Shown piece by piece: positions 1-10,307 of a stretch of 64,000 nucleotides of DNA. A program made the translations under genes and the position numbers. The stretch's first letter is position 1. Every line of letters begins with the position of its first letter. The notes under the pieces are model-generated. The model searched no databases. It worked only from the letters and a program-made list of their open reading frames with translations, and was not told the DNA's origin. The stretch is from Filosporella fistucella (Eukaryota; Ascomycota; Leotiomycetes; Helotiales): NCBI GenBank assembly GCA_030077755.1, contig JAQJZZ010000015.1, positions 1,364,001-1,428,000 on the forward strand, in the 5' to 3' direction.

Positions 1-2387
1 CCAGAAACACTGGAGACAAAGTGATGAGCCTCAATTCGAAATCGTTGAGCAGCATGGTCAATACCTTGCCAATAGGATGTTCTGTCTGTTGCATCTCGAA
101 ATAGAGCAGAAACAACGTAGAGCATCCGGATAACTCTGAGAAGAAGTTTGAATAATTGATCATACTTATACAGAATCACTGGCGTGATGACTGCGTCCAA
201 TGGAGCGGGAGGTTTGTAAGAAAGACGAAGAAAGTCTAGTGCTTCCATTGAATCAGGGTTCATACACTTTTCAATCTCATCTTCTGACATATCTCGGACA
301 GCAAAACTCATGTCTCCAGGCAGGGCCTGCGGTTCAATATAGCCTCCAGTTCGTGACTTGTTCAGAGGTTGATCGGTCACATAGCTCTCAGTCAAGACAC
401 CCATCAGAGCCAGTCTCAATTCAGAACTAGCAGGTGGCCAATTATCTCTACCTCCTAATCGGAGGCCCATAATACCTCCTGATCGAGCGATTCCTCTATG
501 TCTCTCTGCACTTTCCAACTCTGGATCGAATAGTGCATGGGAAAGTCTACTAGAAAACACACCATTTCCAAGCAGATGAAAACTTCTTTGAATCGACAAA
601 TGCTCACGAAGTTTGTGAGAAGCGAAAAACATCCTCATGCATGTCCCATTGACAATACGAGCTTGAGCGGCGATGATGGAATTGAACGAGAGCACTGGAA
701 CAAGAGATATTGGAGGAGAAAATATAGATTCTTCGACTTCTAACATATTTTGAGGTGCAAGATAGTTGTTGAGGCGGGTCGATAATTTGTCTTCCGAGAT
801 ATTGTTACTGAACGGCTGATTGAAAGTATCAATCGATGCCAAAACATGAGCCTGCATATCTTCCTCTGGCTTGCCAAAAAAGTCCAGTTTGAACCAGTCT
901 TGGCTATCCGATGTAATCTTCCGTGGCGTTTTCTCTTGTGAATAAATCTTGAGAGCGTTCATCAAGTCTTTCTCATACTGCATAGCTTTTGCTTCAATCT
1001 GAACGACCTCCTGCCAAGAGAAATTCCATTCAAGTGTAGGAGGATTTGCAGACGCCACCACATCGGCTCTGGCGAGTGGGTGATTTGGATGATGATCTCT
1101 GAGAAATCGAAGACTTCTCCCAACTTCGAACATAGCCCTTGCATCATCTGGAGCGATAAATGATGGAACTCTATCATAATTCAACAAATAACCAGGCTCC
1201 CTCATCTCCTGTCCCTGGTCGTCGATCCATTCTTTGTTGTCCACGCTCACGAAGCTTTTGCCCTTCCCATCTTTCGTCAAAGGTAGTCCAGCCTCTCGTT
1301 GTAGCCCAAGCCATTCTCCAACAAATTCCAACCATGGTTGTGACACGCGTGACAAAATCTCATGTAATATCTCCCTCAAAGAATCTGTCCGATGCTCGAG
1401 TAGTTGGATTTCCTCGAAGATCGTAGATAACATTGACTCGTCACTTCTCGTTGCTGAAATGTTGACCACGATCCGTTGAAAACATGTCAGGATCGAATGT
1501 GCGGGCCTGAACAAAGCTTGAAGATGTAAAATGCTTGATTGTGTGGTAGCGGAAGCACTCAAACGAGACTGTATGGTGACCAGAAGTGTCGACACAGAAT
1601 CGGCCAAAGCTATTCGCCCCGCAGAAGTATTCTTGACATATACATTGTCTACGAAGCTTTGAAGCGCTTTCGTAATGTTTCCACATTCCAAAAACGTGTT
1701 CAAGAACCCGTTGAGTGTCTGGCCAGTGTAACCAGAAATTCTCATTCTCGAGAGGGTCGGTTTAAATGCTTTCTTCTCTTCGTCCCATGTAAAAAATATC
1801 GAATTTCTTCCTAATCCAAGAGCCAACAGTGATGAGGCATAAACATTCGAATTTACGACTCTGTACCCAGTATTGTCGACTTGAAGAAAATCCTCCTCTG
1901 TTGAAATAGCTGCATCGAAAATCAACGGGCCAGCCTCTGTTATATATGGCGTACGGTATGGCACCGTCTTTCCTGTTTCAAAACCATCCCAGCTATGATA
2001 ATTGGCTGGTTTCACCGAAAATTCTTCAGGAAGCATCCATAATTCGATATCTTCTTCCTCTTCAGACGCATGCTGTATTTCCTTACTAGGCTGTGACGAT
2101 AGCGTTGGAGTCGAAGCGTTGTCTGCAGGTCCAAAAGACAAGTCTGGGATACTGAAAAATGCACTGTCATATTGTGGTAGCTCGAAGATATTTGGCAACT
2201 CTTGCTCGATATCTGCGAATGTTAGTTTGGCCACATTCAATTCATTTGACGAACCATCGAGTTTCAACTGAGAGAAGAGAAAGCCTGGGTCCGTAGGAGC
2301 ATGTTGCAGGAATTTCGATGGGCCATAGAGATCTGGTATCGCGAACAAGTCACCAGAGACGTCTTCATCCTCATTTTGGTTGTCCAT
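1..2387 (-). CDS. Gamma-tubulin complex component, GCP5/6-like (partial, 3' end outside window)
   Basis: One open frame runs from an ATG at 2387 to the left edge, giving about 795 residues with no intron needed. The N-terminus (MDNQNEDEDVSGDLFAIPDL) and the long helical body resemble Spc97/Spc98-family proteins. Family-like stretches include LFDPELESAERHRGIARSGG, WPPASSELRLALMG, and near the edge YKYDQLFKLLLRVIRMLYV, which matches the start of the C-terminal gamma-tubulin-binding GRIP2 region. Such proteins sit in the gamma-tubulin ring complex at the spindle pole body and nucleate microtubules. The length before GRIP2 suits the larger GCP5/GCP6 type better than GCP2/3, but I cannot settle the subtype. 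The start is chosen because stops lie upstream in frame (about 2512-2517) and no other ATG intervenes. The C-terminus is missing only because the window ends. Confidence 0.85.
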   Translation of the reverse strand, partial: MDNQNEDEDVSGDLFAIPDLYGPSKFLQHAPTDPGFLFSQLKLDGSSNELNVAKLTFADIEQELPNIFELPQYDSAFFSIPDLSFGPADNASTPTLSSQPSKEIQHASEEEEDIELWMLPEEFSVKPANYHSWDGFETGKTVPYRTPYITEAGPLIFDAAISTEEDFLQVDNTGYRVVNSNVYASSLLALGLGRNSIFFTWDEEKKAFKPTLSRMRISGYTGQTLNGFLNTFLECGNITKALQSFVDNVYVKNTSAGRIALADSVSTLLVTIQSRLSASATTQSSILHLQALFRPAHSILTCFQRIVVNISATRSDESMLSTIFEEIQLLEHRTDSLREILHEILSRVSQPWLEFVGEWLGLQREAGLPLTKDGKGKSFVSVDNKEWIDDQGQEMREPGYLLNYDRVPSFIAPDDARAMFEVGRSLRFLRDHHPNHPLARADVVASANPPTLEWNFSWQEVVQIEAKAMQYEKDLMNALKIYSQEKTPRKITSDSQDWFKLDFFGKPEEDMQAHVLASIDTFNQPFSNNISEDKLSTRLNNYLAPQNMLEVEESIFSPPISLVPVLSFNSIIAAQARIVNGTCMRMFFASHKLREHLSIQRSFHLLGNGVFSSRLSHALFDPELESAERHRGIARSGGIMGLRLGGRDNWPPASSELRLALMGVLTESYVTDQPLNKSRTGGYIEPQALPGDMSFAVRDMSEDEIEKCMNPDSMEALDFLRLSYKPPAPLDAVITPVILYKYDQLFKLLLRVIRMLYVVSALFRDATDRTSYWQGIDHAAQRFRIEAHHFVSSVS

Positions 2388-2500
2388 ATTCGCATGTTGA
2401 CAGTCGCGTCGATAAGGTGACGCGTTTGCAATGTCAGTTCTGCGGGACGAACCGAGCTGCGTGTCTTGTGGACAGGAGATTCAAAACAGCCACATTCTCA

Positions 2501-2806
2501 TCAACTACTTTCAAGATGCTGACCTTTAATTTTCATCAGTATTTTCAAAAGACCATCGAGGGATGATTCAAATGAATCAAGAGGAAGATCCTCTTTTTCG
2601 CTATGTATGATCTCGATCCCCGCTCGTCCACACCTGATCAGCTTCCATTCTACTCCACCATACCTATTAGCTTCTGGTCTCTTCTTGTTGCTAATCGAAG
2701 TGGATGTTCTATCAAATTGCATTGGTATCATGCTGGTGACAATCCTGCTCAAAGTTACGATCATTTCCTTCATAGGTAAAGTTTTGATACCCAGATCTTC
2801 AATCAT
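2501..2806 (-). CDS. Small hypothetical ORF (101 aa)
   Basis: An ATG at 2806 opens a 101-residue frame that ends at 2501, between the start of the gamma-tubulin complex gene and the end of the MmgE/PrpD gene, on the same strand. It is mildly basic and ends in KILMKIKGQHLESS. No domain is recognised. The central part (NRYGGVEWKLIRCGRAGIEI) looks protein-like rather than random, and the frame stays open 5' of the ATG for about 15 codons. It could be a real small gene, a last exon, or a relic in this decaying neighbourhood. The low confidence reflects the absence of family support. Confidence 0.25.
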   Translation of the reverse strand: MIEDLGIKTLPMKEMIVTLSRIVTSMIPMQFDRTSTSISNKKRPEANRYGGVEWKLIRCGRAGIEIIHSEKEDLPLDSFESSLDGLLKILMKIKGQHLESS

Positions 2807-2844
2807 TAAATCTATATTCCAAGCAGTTGATAGAGTCCACGAAA

Positions 2845-4317
2845 TCAAGCAATAGGATTATTGGTAATGCCCGCTAGCAGGTTACTCAGCTCCATAATGT
2901 CTTTGCAACTCTCCAAATTCAAAAACAACTGCTCGATCTTCTCCATCCTCTCGTCGTCAGTGACATTTCTCATCAGCCCTCTCCACTTCTCAACAATCTC
3001 TTCGTTTGTCAAATCTGGGCTCACTCCTCTTGGTGCCTCAACCGTGGCATTTATCACTTTACCATCTTTAAACCTCACTTCAGCCTTCTGTGCCCAATGT
3101 CGATATCCTTGTTATTCACACACTTGGCTTTGTCCACCAATTTCCAGATATCAACCCTGTCAAGCATATCCTCTCGGAATTGTGGAGGCAGAACCTCTCC
3201 ATCCACCATTTGTGTAACAGCTACATATGAAGCACTCATCTGTGCCCCGATGCTGGTGAGTGGTCTTTTTCCCTCGAACCCTCCGTGCTGAAACGACACT
3301 TCACCCATCTCAAATTGGATACTTTCCACGCCGTCCAATCTTCTCATATCTTCCAGGTGATTCTTCTGCAGTTTCCTCATGCAATCGATTGTTCCATGTG
3401 TTGCTGCCATAGCTGAATATGGCTTTGCCTTCACATTCTTGGTCTTCCATTCTTCTCCCAACCGTTGAACCAATTCCCTGCCCTGAAAGTGCGGCTCTTT
3501 GCCATTCCCTTTTGTAAACATATCTAGAAAACCTCCATACGGCCTTTCGTATACATTCTTGATCCCAACATATCCACCCTTCGCTAACATGGCAGCCATC
3601 AAGCCGTCCCTGGCAGCGAATCCGTGCTGCATTCTCTTTACTTACTCTCGTACTGAGCAGAAATAAGTCCACAGGCTTGTGTACAAGCTATTCCCAATGC
3701 GTCTTCGATTTGACTCGGAGGAAGAGAGAGCAGTTTACTGACCGAGGCAGCGGATACAGACGGACCGAAAACAGCACCTGAGTGCCAACCCATGGTGAGC
3801 ATGTGGATTCCATACAGAGCGTTCCCAACTCGCGGTCCGACTTCAAGGCCTACAAGGTAGGCGAGTAGGAAATTCAAGCCAGAGACACTGTTGAGAGACG
3901 AAGAAATGGCAGCGAAGAGCGAGGGCAAAATTATACCGTTCGAATGAAGAGGGGCTTCGGAATGCCAATCATCAAGCTCAAACCCCTGAATAAATGTGCT
4001 GTTGATCAAGGCCGCTGACAGTGGGCTTATTTTCTGAGAATTATTTGATATGGTATGAATGCTGGGTAATAACGTACAGTATCCCGCCCAAACACCGAGC
4101 ATGGTCCTGGCGATTCCATAGCTATAATTGCATTTGCAGCCTTCGTTGACCATGGAAGGTGAGCCCCAACAAGAGCACATCCAACTCCGTCAAGAAGGGG
4201 ATACTTGGCTCGAGTCCTGATTTCATCAGGCACGTCTCCCAAGGTTATGGAGTTGATCCAGAGGCAAAGCCTGCCCGCATTCGATATAGGCTCTACTAGC
4301 TGAGTTGAAGTTGCCAT
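2845..4317 (-). pseudogene. MmgE/PrpD-family enzyme with two frameshifts
   Basis: The MmgE/PrpD family includes 2-methylcitrate dehydratase and cis-aconitate decarboxylase. Exon 1 starts at 4317 (MATSTQLVEPISNAGRLCLW). A 44-nt intron ending in TTCTCAG joins VFGRDT to KISPLSAALINSTF. Family hallmarks follow: GFELDDWH, MGWHSGAVFGP, GIACTQACGLISAQY, HGFAARDGLMAAMLAKGG and the C-terminal EVRFKDGKVINATVEAPRG. Two breaks disrupt the frame. At about 3639-3645 the frame must change between AQYES and VKRMQHGF, otherwise TAA ends the protein. At about 3085-3092 it must change again before AQKAEVRFKDG. Both interrupt conserved sequence, and no intron of plausible size repairs either; the only candidate at the second is 32 nt. 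It is therefore a pseudogene or carries two sequence errors. The product would be about 450 residues, normal for the family. Confidence 0.75.
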
Positions 4318-4869
4318 TGGAATTTGAAATCAATCTTTGATGTAACGAGAAGTCTGTTGGAATGGTTGATGGCTTAAATCTCTGTGAGTCTGAAAAGCTT
4401 CGGAAGAGACCTTGCCGGTCCGTATCACAGCAACTTCTGAGTGTAGTCTTTCAAAACGAGCCGCCTTAAGTAGCCATTTCCCGCAGCTTTATACTTGTGC
4501 TGCATGATCAAACATACAATAAGACTCGAAAGGGGGTGACCACTCTTCACATACATTGGCCGTTTTCGGCCCGGGGTTTTACGTGAAATACAGACGATCA
4601 ACTTTCTCTTTAAACGAGCTTGCATATGTAAATCTAACATCCACCACTACTTACATGTGCACAATATCAATGGCGTCGATGATCACAACGATAACAAAAA
4701 TGAAGGAGATAAGGAATTGATGAAGTCGACGAGGTAGAATACCTCTGTTCTTTGCCACAGCTATTACCAGATGACACTCCGCTGGCCCTCCAGGGGTGGA
4801 GGCCGAGAATATTTAATCCGAGATGAGAGGAAAATATACAAGTCATGATGTCTGGGGCTGTATGAACAT

Positions 4870-5067
4870 TCAGACGTGTTTCTGATCGAAGTTGCTGAAA
4901 GCAAGCGGAACGTGAAAGCGACCATTTCTGATTGCATCCGACAGATCCCAAATCTTCGCGGGAAGTTGTCCGACTATGGGCCAATTTAGGAGACTTTCTA
5001 TCAGAATCGTAGTCAATTGCGGTGAGATACTGAATCTCCATTTGCGATGAGAGCGTAGAGAATCCAT
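4870..5067 (-). pseudogene. Possible relic of a fungal acyltransferase (HXXXD-type) N-terminus
   Basis: A 65-codon frame contains LLNWPIVGQL followed by GRFHVPLAFSNFD. This resembles the N-terminal part of fungal HXXXD acyltransferases (trichothecene acetyltransferase-like), where a run like L-x-x-WPI-x-G-x-L precedes a short beta hairpin. No catalytic HXXXD or DFGWG motif was found nearby and the frame stops after FDQKHV, so at most this is a fragment. It lies between two broken enzyme genes, which fits a decaying cluster. The resemblance is weak and could be chance. Confidence 0.22.
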
Positions 5068-5099
5068 AAAAGTCAGCCATGGGAAGACCCTGTTGCAAG

Positions 5100-6237
5100 T
5101 ATTCAGGTTACCTGTTGCTCAACAATGGAAACATTGACCCTGTTTTATCAAAAAGTGTTTGTCTCTTACCTAGCTATTTGCAAATGCTCCTGCTCCATCG
5201 ATGCTGTCTTTTCGCTTCCTCCCCCTTTTTATGCCGAATTAACCGAAGTTTTTGAATTTGGGCAAAAAACCCCCCAAAAGAAAAAAGTTCAATTGACAAA
5301 ACATTCACGAACAGAGTTTTTGAGGCTCTACCCACTTAGTACAACTGCTGATTCAGCTGTTTATGGCTTACTGCGAACATCTTCGTCCTTGATTGTAAAC
5401 TATCTGGTGAAGCTTAGGACTACTAGGCCACCGGAGTACTGAACGCTCGTAAGTTAGTTTTGCAGAGCTTATCACAGTGTATAACACCCTTCTGCTTTTC
5501 ACGTAGATTATACTGCTACTTCTTCTGGGACATTCATCTGCAAAGTCTCGTGTCATTCTATTCTATCGGGTAGATCAACTACATAGTAAACCCTCAAAAG
5601 CTCTATTTATATAATTATCTATTAGGAACCTTCAGCCAGCCAAGATGGCACGCACAATTCAGATTTTCCCAACTTTCTCGATCGCCGGCTATCTCACGCT
5701 ATTCCAAACTTTGACGTTGAATTTTCTGCCTGGACATTTCACAGATATCAATAGCCTGGCACTTCCTCATGTGCTTCGTACCGCCACAATCGAATGATAA
5801 GTTCATCATTCTGCCCAATTCTGGCCCTATTAAGTATAAAATGACAACTCTGTTTTCAATCCTGTATTTGTTCATATCAAGTAATCCTCCTGCCCTTTAG
5901 TATACTTGAAATATATCGAAGCAACTTCGATACGACTTCTACCTTCCTTGTGCAGACTAGAAGTTTGTGGGCAGTAACAGTCATGAGTTTCCCTTTTCTC
6001 ATTACTCTCTTCTCGATAATTTATCAATTTAATCATCAGACATTCCTTTTGGATATCGCGGGGTAATCTGACCTGACTTGGATTTGCTCGCTAGATTCAG
6101 GGGACCGAAGCTTGAAAAACCCCTCCCACACATCGGCTGGCTCGACTCGACTCGGATTTATAGTGTATTGTTGTACCAGCACTAATGACTCTTCATGGAA
6201 GCTGAAATATTTTTGAAGCAAATCACATCACAACCTG
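5100..6237. other. Gene-free stretch upstream of the glycosyltransferase
   Basis: No credible coding frame, RNA or repeat was found on either strand. Short A/T-rich runs occur (for example near 5270-5285). The 3' part presumably holds the promoter of the glycosyltransferase that starts at 6238. Confidence 0.4.
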
Positions 6238-7523
6238 ATGAACCCAATCTCAATGAAATTTCTCATTTCAACCATGCCGGCCACTGGCCATATCAATATT
6301 GTCCAGCCAGTTGCTCACGAATTAGTCAAGCGGAAGCACGTCACATGGCTGACAGGAACATTATTTCAAGCCAGTGTAGAAAAATCAGGGGCAACTTTCA
6401 TCCAGTTCACCTCCAAATGTACGGAAGTTCTTGAGAATTTATTATTCACCGATCAAAGTCGGCATGGGACAGGTTTTGGTGCAGCAATCGCGACTCTGGT
6501 CGAAATATTTGTGACACCGATATCTCCCTTCATCACACAGTACGGAGGGATCTTTCAAAACTTTAACGCTGATATTATCCTGGTTGATCTCTGTTCTCTT
6601 CCAGCTTCTGTTCTCCATGAACGAGGCGGTCCACGATACGCAACTCTCAGCGTGATACCGTTCCATTCACAATCTCCTGAAATGCCACCTTGGGGTTCGA
6701 GTAACCATCCTGAAATGACATATTTCGGACAACTGCTGAATATCTTACAACATTGGATTGCCAACTGACTCGTCTTGAGCAAAATAAATGCTGCCCTCAA
6801 CGTCGACAGATCGAAATTAGGACTAGTTCAACCGCTGCGTAGAGAGAAGGCGTACCCATATAACAGCATATCACCAGATTTACATATTCTCCAAACTACA
6901 TTGGCATTCGAGTTTCCTCAAAAAGATATGAGAACTAGTGTCAAGTTCGTGAGTCCACTCATGCCATTGCCTACACGCGAGTGGCAGACACCAGAAAGTT
7001 GGGCGAGGATTGTGAACGCTGAACAAGACGGGAAGAAGGTCGTTCATGTTACGCAAAGCACATTCGCGACTCTTTCAAGCAACTTGATTCAACCCACAAT
7101 ACGAGCTTTGGCAGATGAGGAAGACGTGCTGCTTATTGTGACGAGTCTACACGCTGCAAAATTGAGGCAAGAGATGAGAATTCCTGTGCATGTGATATTG
7201 GAGAGATGGCTCCCTCATCAGGAACTGTTGAAGTTTGTGAAAGTGATGGTAATTAATGGTGGATACGGAGCGGTATTGACAGCTCTATCATTTGGGGTGC
7301 CGCTCGTTGGAGCTGGATTGACGGAGGACAAAGCGATGGTCAACGCGAGGATTGCATGGACTGGAGCTGGTATTGATCTAAAAACGAACACGCCTAGCGA
7401 GAGCTTCTCGTTCTTGATGAAAGCAGTTTTGACATCGCAGCTGAGAAGATCCAAGATGATTTTGCTCTGCAAGATGGGCCAAAAAATGCACGCGACGCTC
7501 TCGAATCGTTGGTCGCAAAATAG
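6238..7523 (+). pseudogene. UDP-glycosyltransferase (MGT/GT1-like) with a nonsense codon and a C-terminal frameshift
   Basis: The frame starting at 6238 gives MKFLISTMPATGHINIVQPV, the classic GT1 start, then LTGTLFQASVEKSGATFIQF. An in-frame TGA at 6766-6768 follows LQHWIAN. The same frame reopens at once (LVLSKINAALNVDRSKLGL) and runs through the donor-binding region: VILERWLPHQELL, NGGYGAVLTALSFGVPLVGAG and EDKAMVNARIAWTGAG. After about 7420 the family-like C-terminus (AAEKIQDDFALQDGPKNARD...) lies in another frame and ends at 7523. The literal frame instead runs to 7527 as an unrelated tail. Both lesions hit a single-exon gene of otherwise normal size (about 425 residues). The enzyme would transfer a sugar to a small lipophilic acceptor. 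I call it a pseudogene, though two sequencing errors would give the same picture. Confidence 0.8.
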
Positions 7524-7719
7524 GTGAATATCTTTACTTAGGCCAGCTCAATTTGCCAACCACGAGGCGATGCCATGCTTGAGAAGAGAAGGTTCCCCCT
7601 TTGAGACTTGAGCAAAGAGAAAATTATCCTGAATAAAAATTATTTACTAAAAAATCCGTACATCTCAGCCGAGATTGAGAGCCTTCCATAAAAGAAATTG
7701 GCTTCATCTGCTCCTCTAC

Positions 7720-9062
7720 CTATACCAAAATTGCCTGAGACTTCTCAATCACCGCGGATTTTTCGAGCATCTCCTTTTTATGTGCTTCCGCTCTTCCATA
7801 ACTCTCCTGATAGCTGCCTCCAACAGCATCTGCCACTGTAATCGGAGGATACCTCGGTTCCTCTCCTGAATTGCAACAGTTTGGCAAACATTTGATCACA
7901 TAATCGGGGTTCCCAGAAAAGAAGACTGGGATTGAGTAACGTTCCTTGCCCGATTTATTGATGACTCGATGAAGGTTGGAGATGTACCTGTCATTGGACC
8001 TAAACCTGTGTCAACCGTGGATCAACCAGAAAGCCAGAGGATGAGGGATTTACCATCTCATAAACATATTTCCAAGATTTACAACATATGCTCCTTTGGT
8101 TGGAACCACCTGTCCTGTTAGCCTAAGGATAAATTTTTGGGATATCAGCTCACATCAAGCCAGCTTTCCGTCTCCTTCTCCCAAACCTGTAACCCGTCAA
8201 CCTCCTCTTGCAATAAAAGCGTCACAGCACCGAAGTCGGTATGAGCTCCAATTCCTCTAGACAATTTCTCATCCGAATCCGGATCCTGAGGAGGATAATG
8301 CAGCAACCTCATTGTTGCTACAGCACCTGTTGTAAATGCATCAAAATAGTCTTCCGGCAAATCTAGGGTCATGGCTAAGACGGCTAAGATGTCTTTTGCT
8401 AAAGAACACACTCTGTGGTAATAATCCATGCTTGTAGTTTTGAAGTTGTCGACATCTGAAAGTGAGGTCGGCCATTGATTTGGACCGCTATTGAGTTTCT
8501 TTTCGATGAAATAGGGGTGAGTTCTGGGAAGATCTTCGCCTATGTAAAACCCTTCTTTTAGTTCTGGAGAAGTCCCGGCTTCCAGCATTTGAGATCGAAG
8601 AAGTTCATAACCACGATTCCAAGTTGTGAGGTCTAGAAACAAGAACCTAAGCTGTTGCCACGAAGATAAAGTTGATGACATGATAGAACGTGATGAGTCT
8701 CAACCCCAACCCGGAGGTTCTGGTTGGTGAAGGATTATAGCGGACTTCCTCCTGGAAAATATTTGGATTGCATGTTACCTTTATTGAATTTGTTTTTCTC
8801 TTCTACTGGCAGATCGAAAAAAGATTTCGAGCACTGAAACATGCTCATCTGTAATTCCTCTGGAACTTGATGGCCCACGATTTGAAAGAAGCCATTATGT
8901 AAACAGCAATTCTTCACATCTTCGACTAGCTTGGCTTTCAGAACTGGATCACATCCATAAAATGCTATGGGCATATCAGATCAACCGAATCTCACAGACA
9001 TTGTACTAGACATGCTCACGTGAAAAGTCTAGGATCGGTGGAGCAGCTGGTGGGGAGGACAT
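7720..9062 (-). CDS. 2-oxoglutarate/Fe(II)-dependent oxygenase, isopenicillin-N-synthase-like
   Basis: Five exons (9062-9020, 8964-8779, 8632-8154, 8109-8054, 7999-7720) join into 347 residues with every splice phase consistent. The N-terminal DIOX_N part has VEDVKNCCLHNGFFQIVGH and SKSFFDLPVEEKNKF. The core has the iron ligands H207 and D209 in GAHTDFGAVTLLL and H265 in ISNLHRV, and the 2-oxoglutarate-binding R-x-S in ERYSIPVFF (R275, S277). The length is typical for the family. All catalytic residues are present, so unlike its left neighbours the gene looks intact. It probably oxidises a small molecule; the substrate cannot be told. It is divergent from the MFS transporter at 10308, with 1.2 kb between. 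Confidence 0.9.
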
Positions 9063-10307
9063 TTCGCTGAATATATCGTGAGCACTAAAGCGAATAAAGT
9101 AGAATCACTTCGAAGCACTGAGTTAAAATTGAAGTTTACATGAAGATTAAACATTTCCTCAAGACCACTTGACACCTTTTTCAATTGTAGTCATTTCTCA
9201 TAGAGGCACGTTCCTCGGGAGCATCGGTGATAAGTCTCCAACCTTGTAGAAGAGTGGGGTACTGATAAGACTTAAAATAACAACGTATCATCAGGAGATT
9301 ATTGCATGAGATGGATCGGCAATCACTTCACAAGAGTGGAATCTGAATGGCAAGGATAGTAGGATAGGTGGGAGGACTTTCCCCGCCTCTCCAGAGGGGG
9401 TTTTGGCATGTGCTACAAAGAACCTGTTATAGCACGTGCATTTTCGGGGAAGGGTTGACACCATAAAATAGAGCTATATTAAAGGTCTATGGGCCAAGAT
9501 TAAGGGTTTAAAGTTCTACGTTATGATGAGTATAGGTACCTTTCCGTCTCTGGAAGTCTTGGGCTGCTTGTAACTTGTTGACAAGATGACCCTGCTTTAT
9601 TTTAAATCTATGGACAAGAAAACTAAATCAAGAGATGACATTTTAGGGTTGTTGAATCTTTTGATATAGAATTTTCTTTGACTTCTCAGGAAATTTGTTG
9701 CATATCGCTCCCTTGGTGGCGTTTGAGGTTTCGCTGAAAGTCGGGGAGTGCGAGAGATAAGATCACTGGAATGTATCTCTACAGTACTCTAAAGTTTTCT
9801 TTCCCAACTCAGTTGACAAAGCTACCAATATCGAGCTGATTTAAAAGTGGATGTACTCACCAGGGTCACGATCACCTAATATGAACATCCTATCCCGCTT
9901 GCCGGCTTGTTAACCATCTCGACCCCCATCTTTTCGTTCAGCAGGAGATTCCCCACTCTTACATTTGGCAGGCAGTACCTCTTTCTGCAACGTCTTTTCG
10001 AACCCTTTATCTTTGACCATAGTACTTCTATCAATTGTAAGAGTCCTGCAAGTGCAAAACCTGAAGATAAGACCAGCCCAAAGTAGATGGCTTCTGCGGC
10101 GATACACCTAAGAACAGGTTCTCAGAATGAAACATCCGAGCTGCTCCGTTGTTCGACCAATAATAACCTTGATGACTTGAAGAGTATTGGAATACTTAAT
10201 TACATATACTTAAGGGTGGTCCTTCCTTCCAAAGCAAAATCGAGACAGTGAACAGCGGCCATTGATAAAGAACACTCAAATTTTTCAAATAGCAATAGTT
10301 GAGCGCA
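9063..10307. other. Intergenic region between divergent oxygenase and MFS genes
   Basis: No supported gene. Both flanking genes are transcribed away from it, so it should hold both promoters. A 65-codon minus-strand frame at 9910-10107 has no recognisable features. Confidence 0.4.

Noticed and set aside
2318..2566. Plus-strand frame with CQFCGTNRAAC, resembling a zinc finger
   Set aside because: The His/Cys spacing fits no zinc-finger class, and the stretch overlaps the start of the gamma-tubulin complex gene on the other strand.
3087..3118. 32-nt GT...CAG segment that would repair the second PrpD frameshift
   Set aside because: It is too short for a fungal intron and would delete conserved residues.
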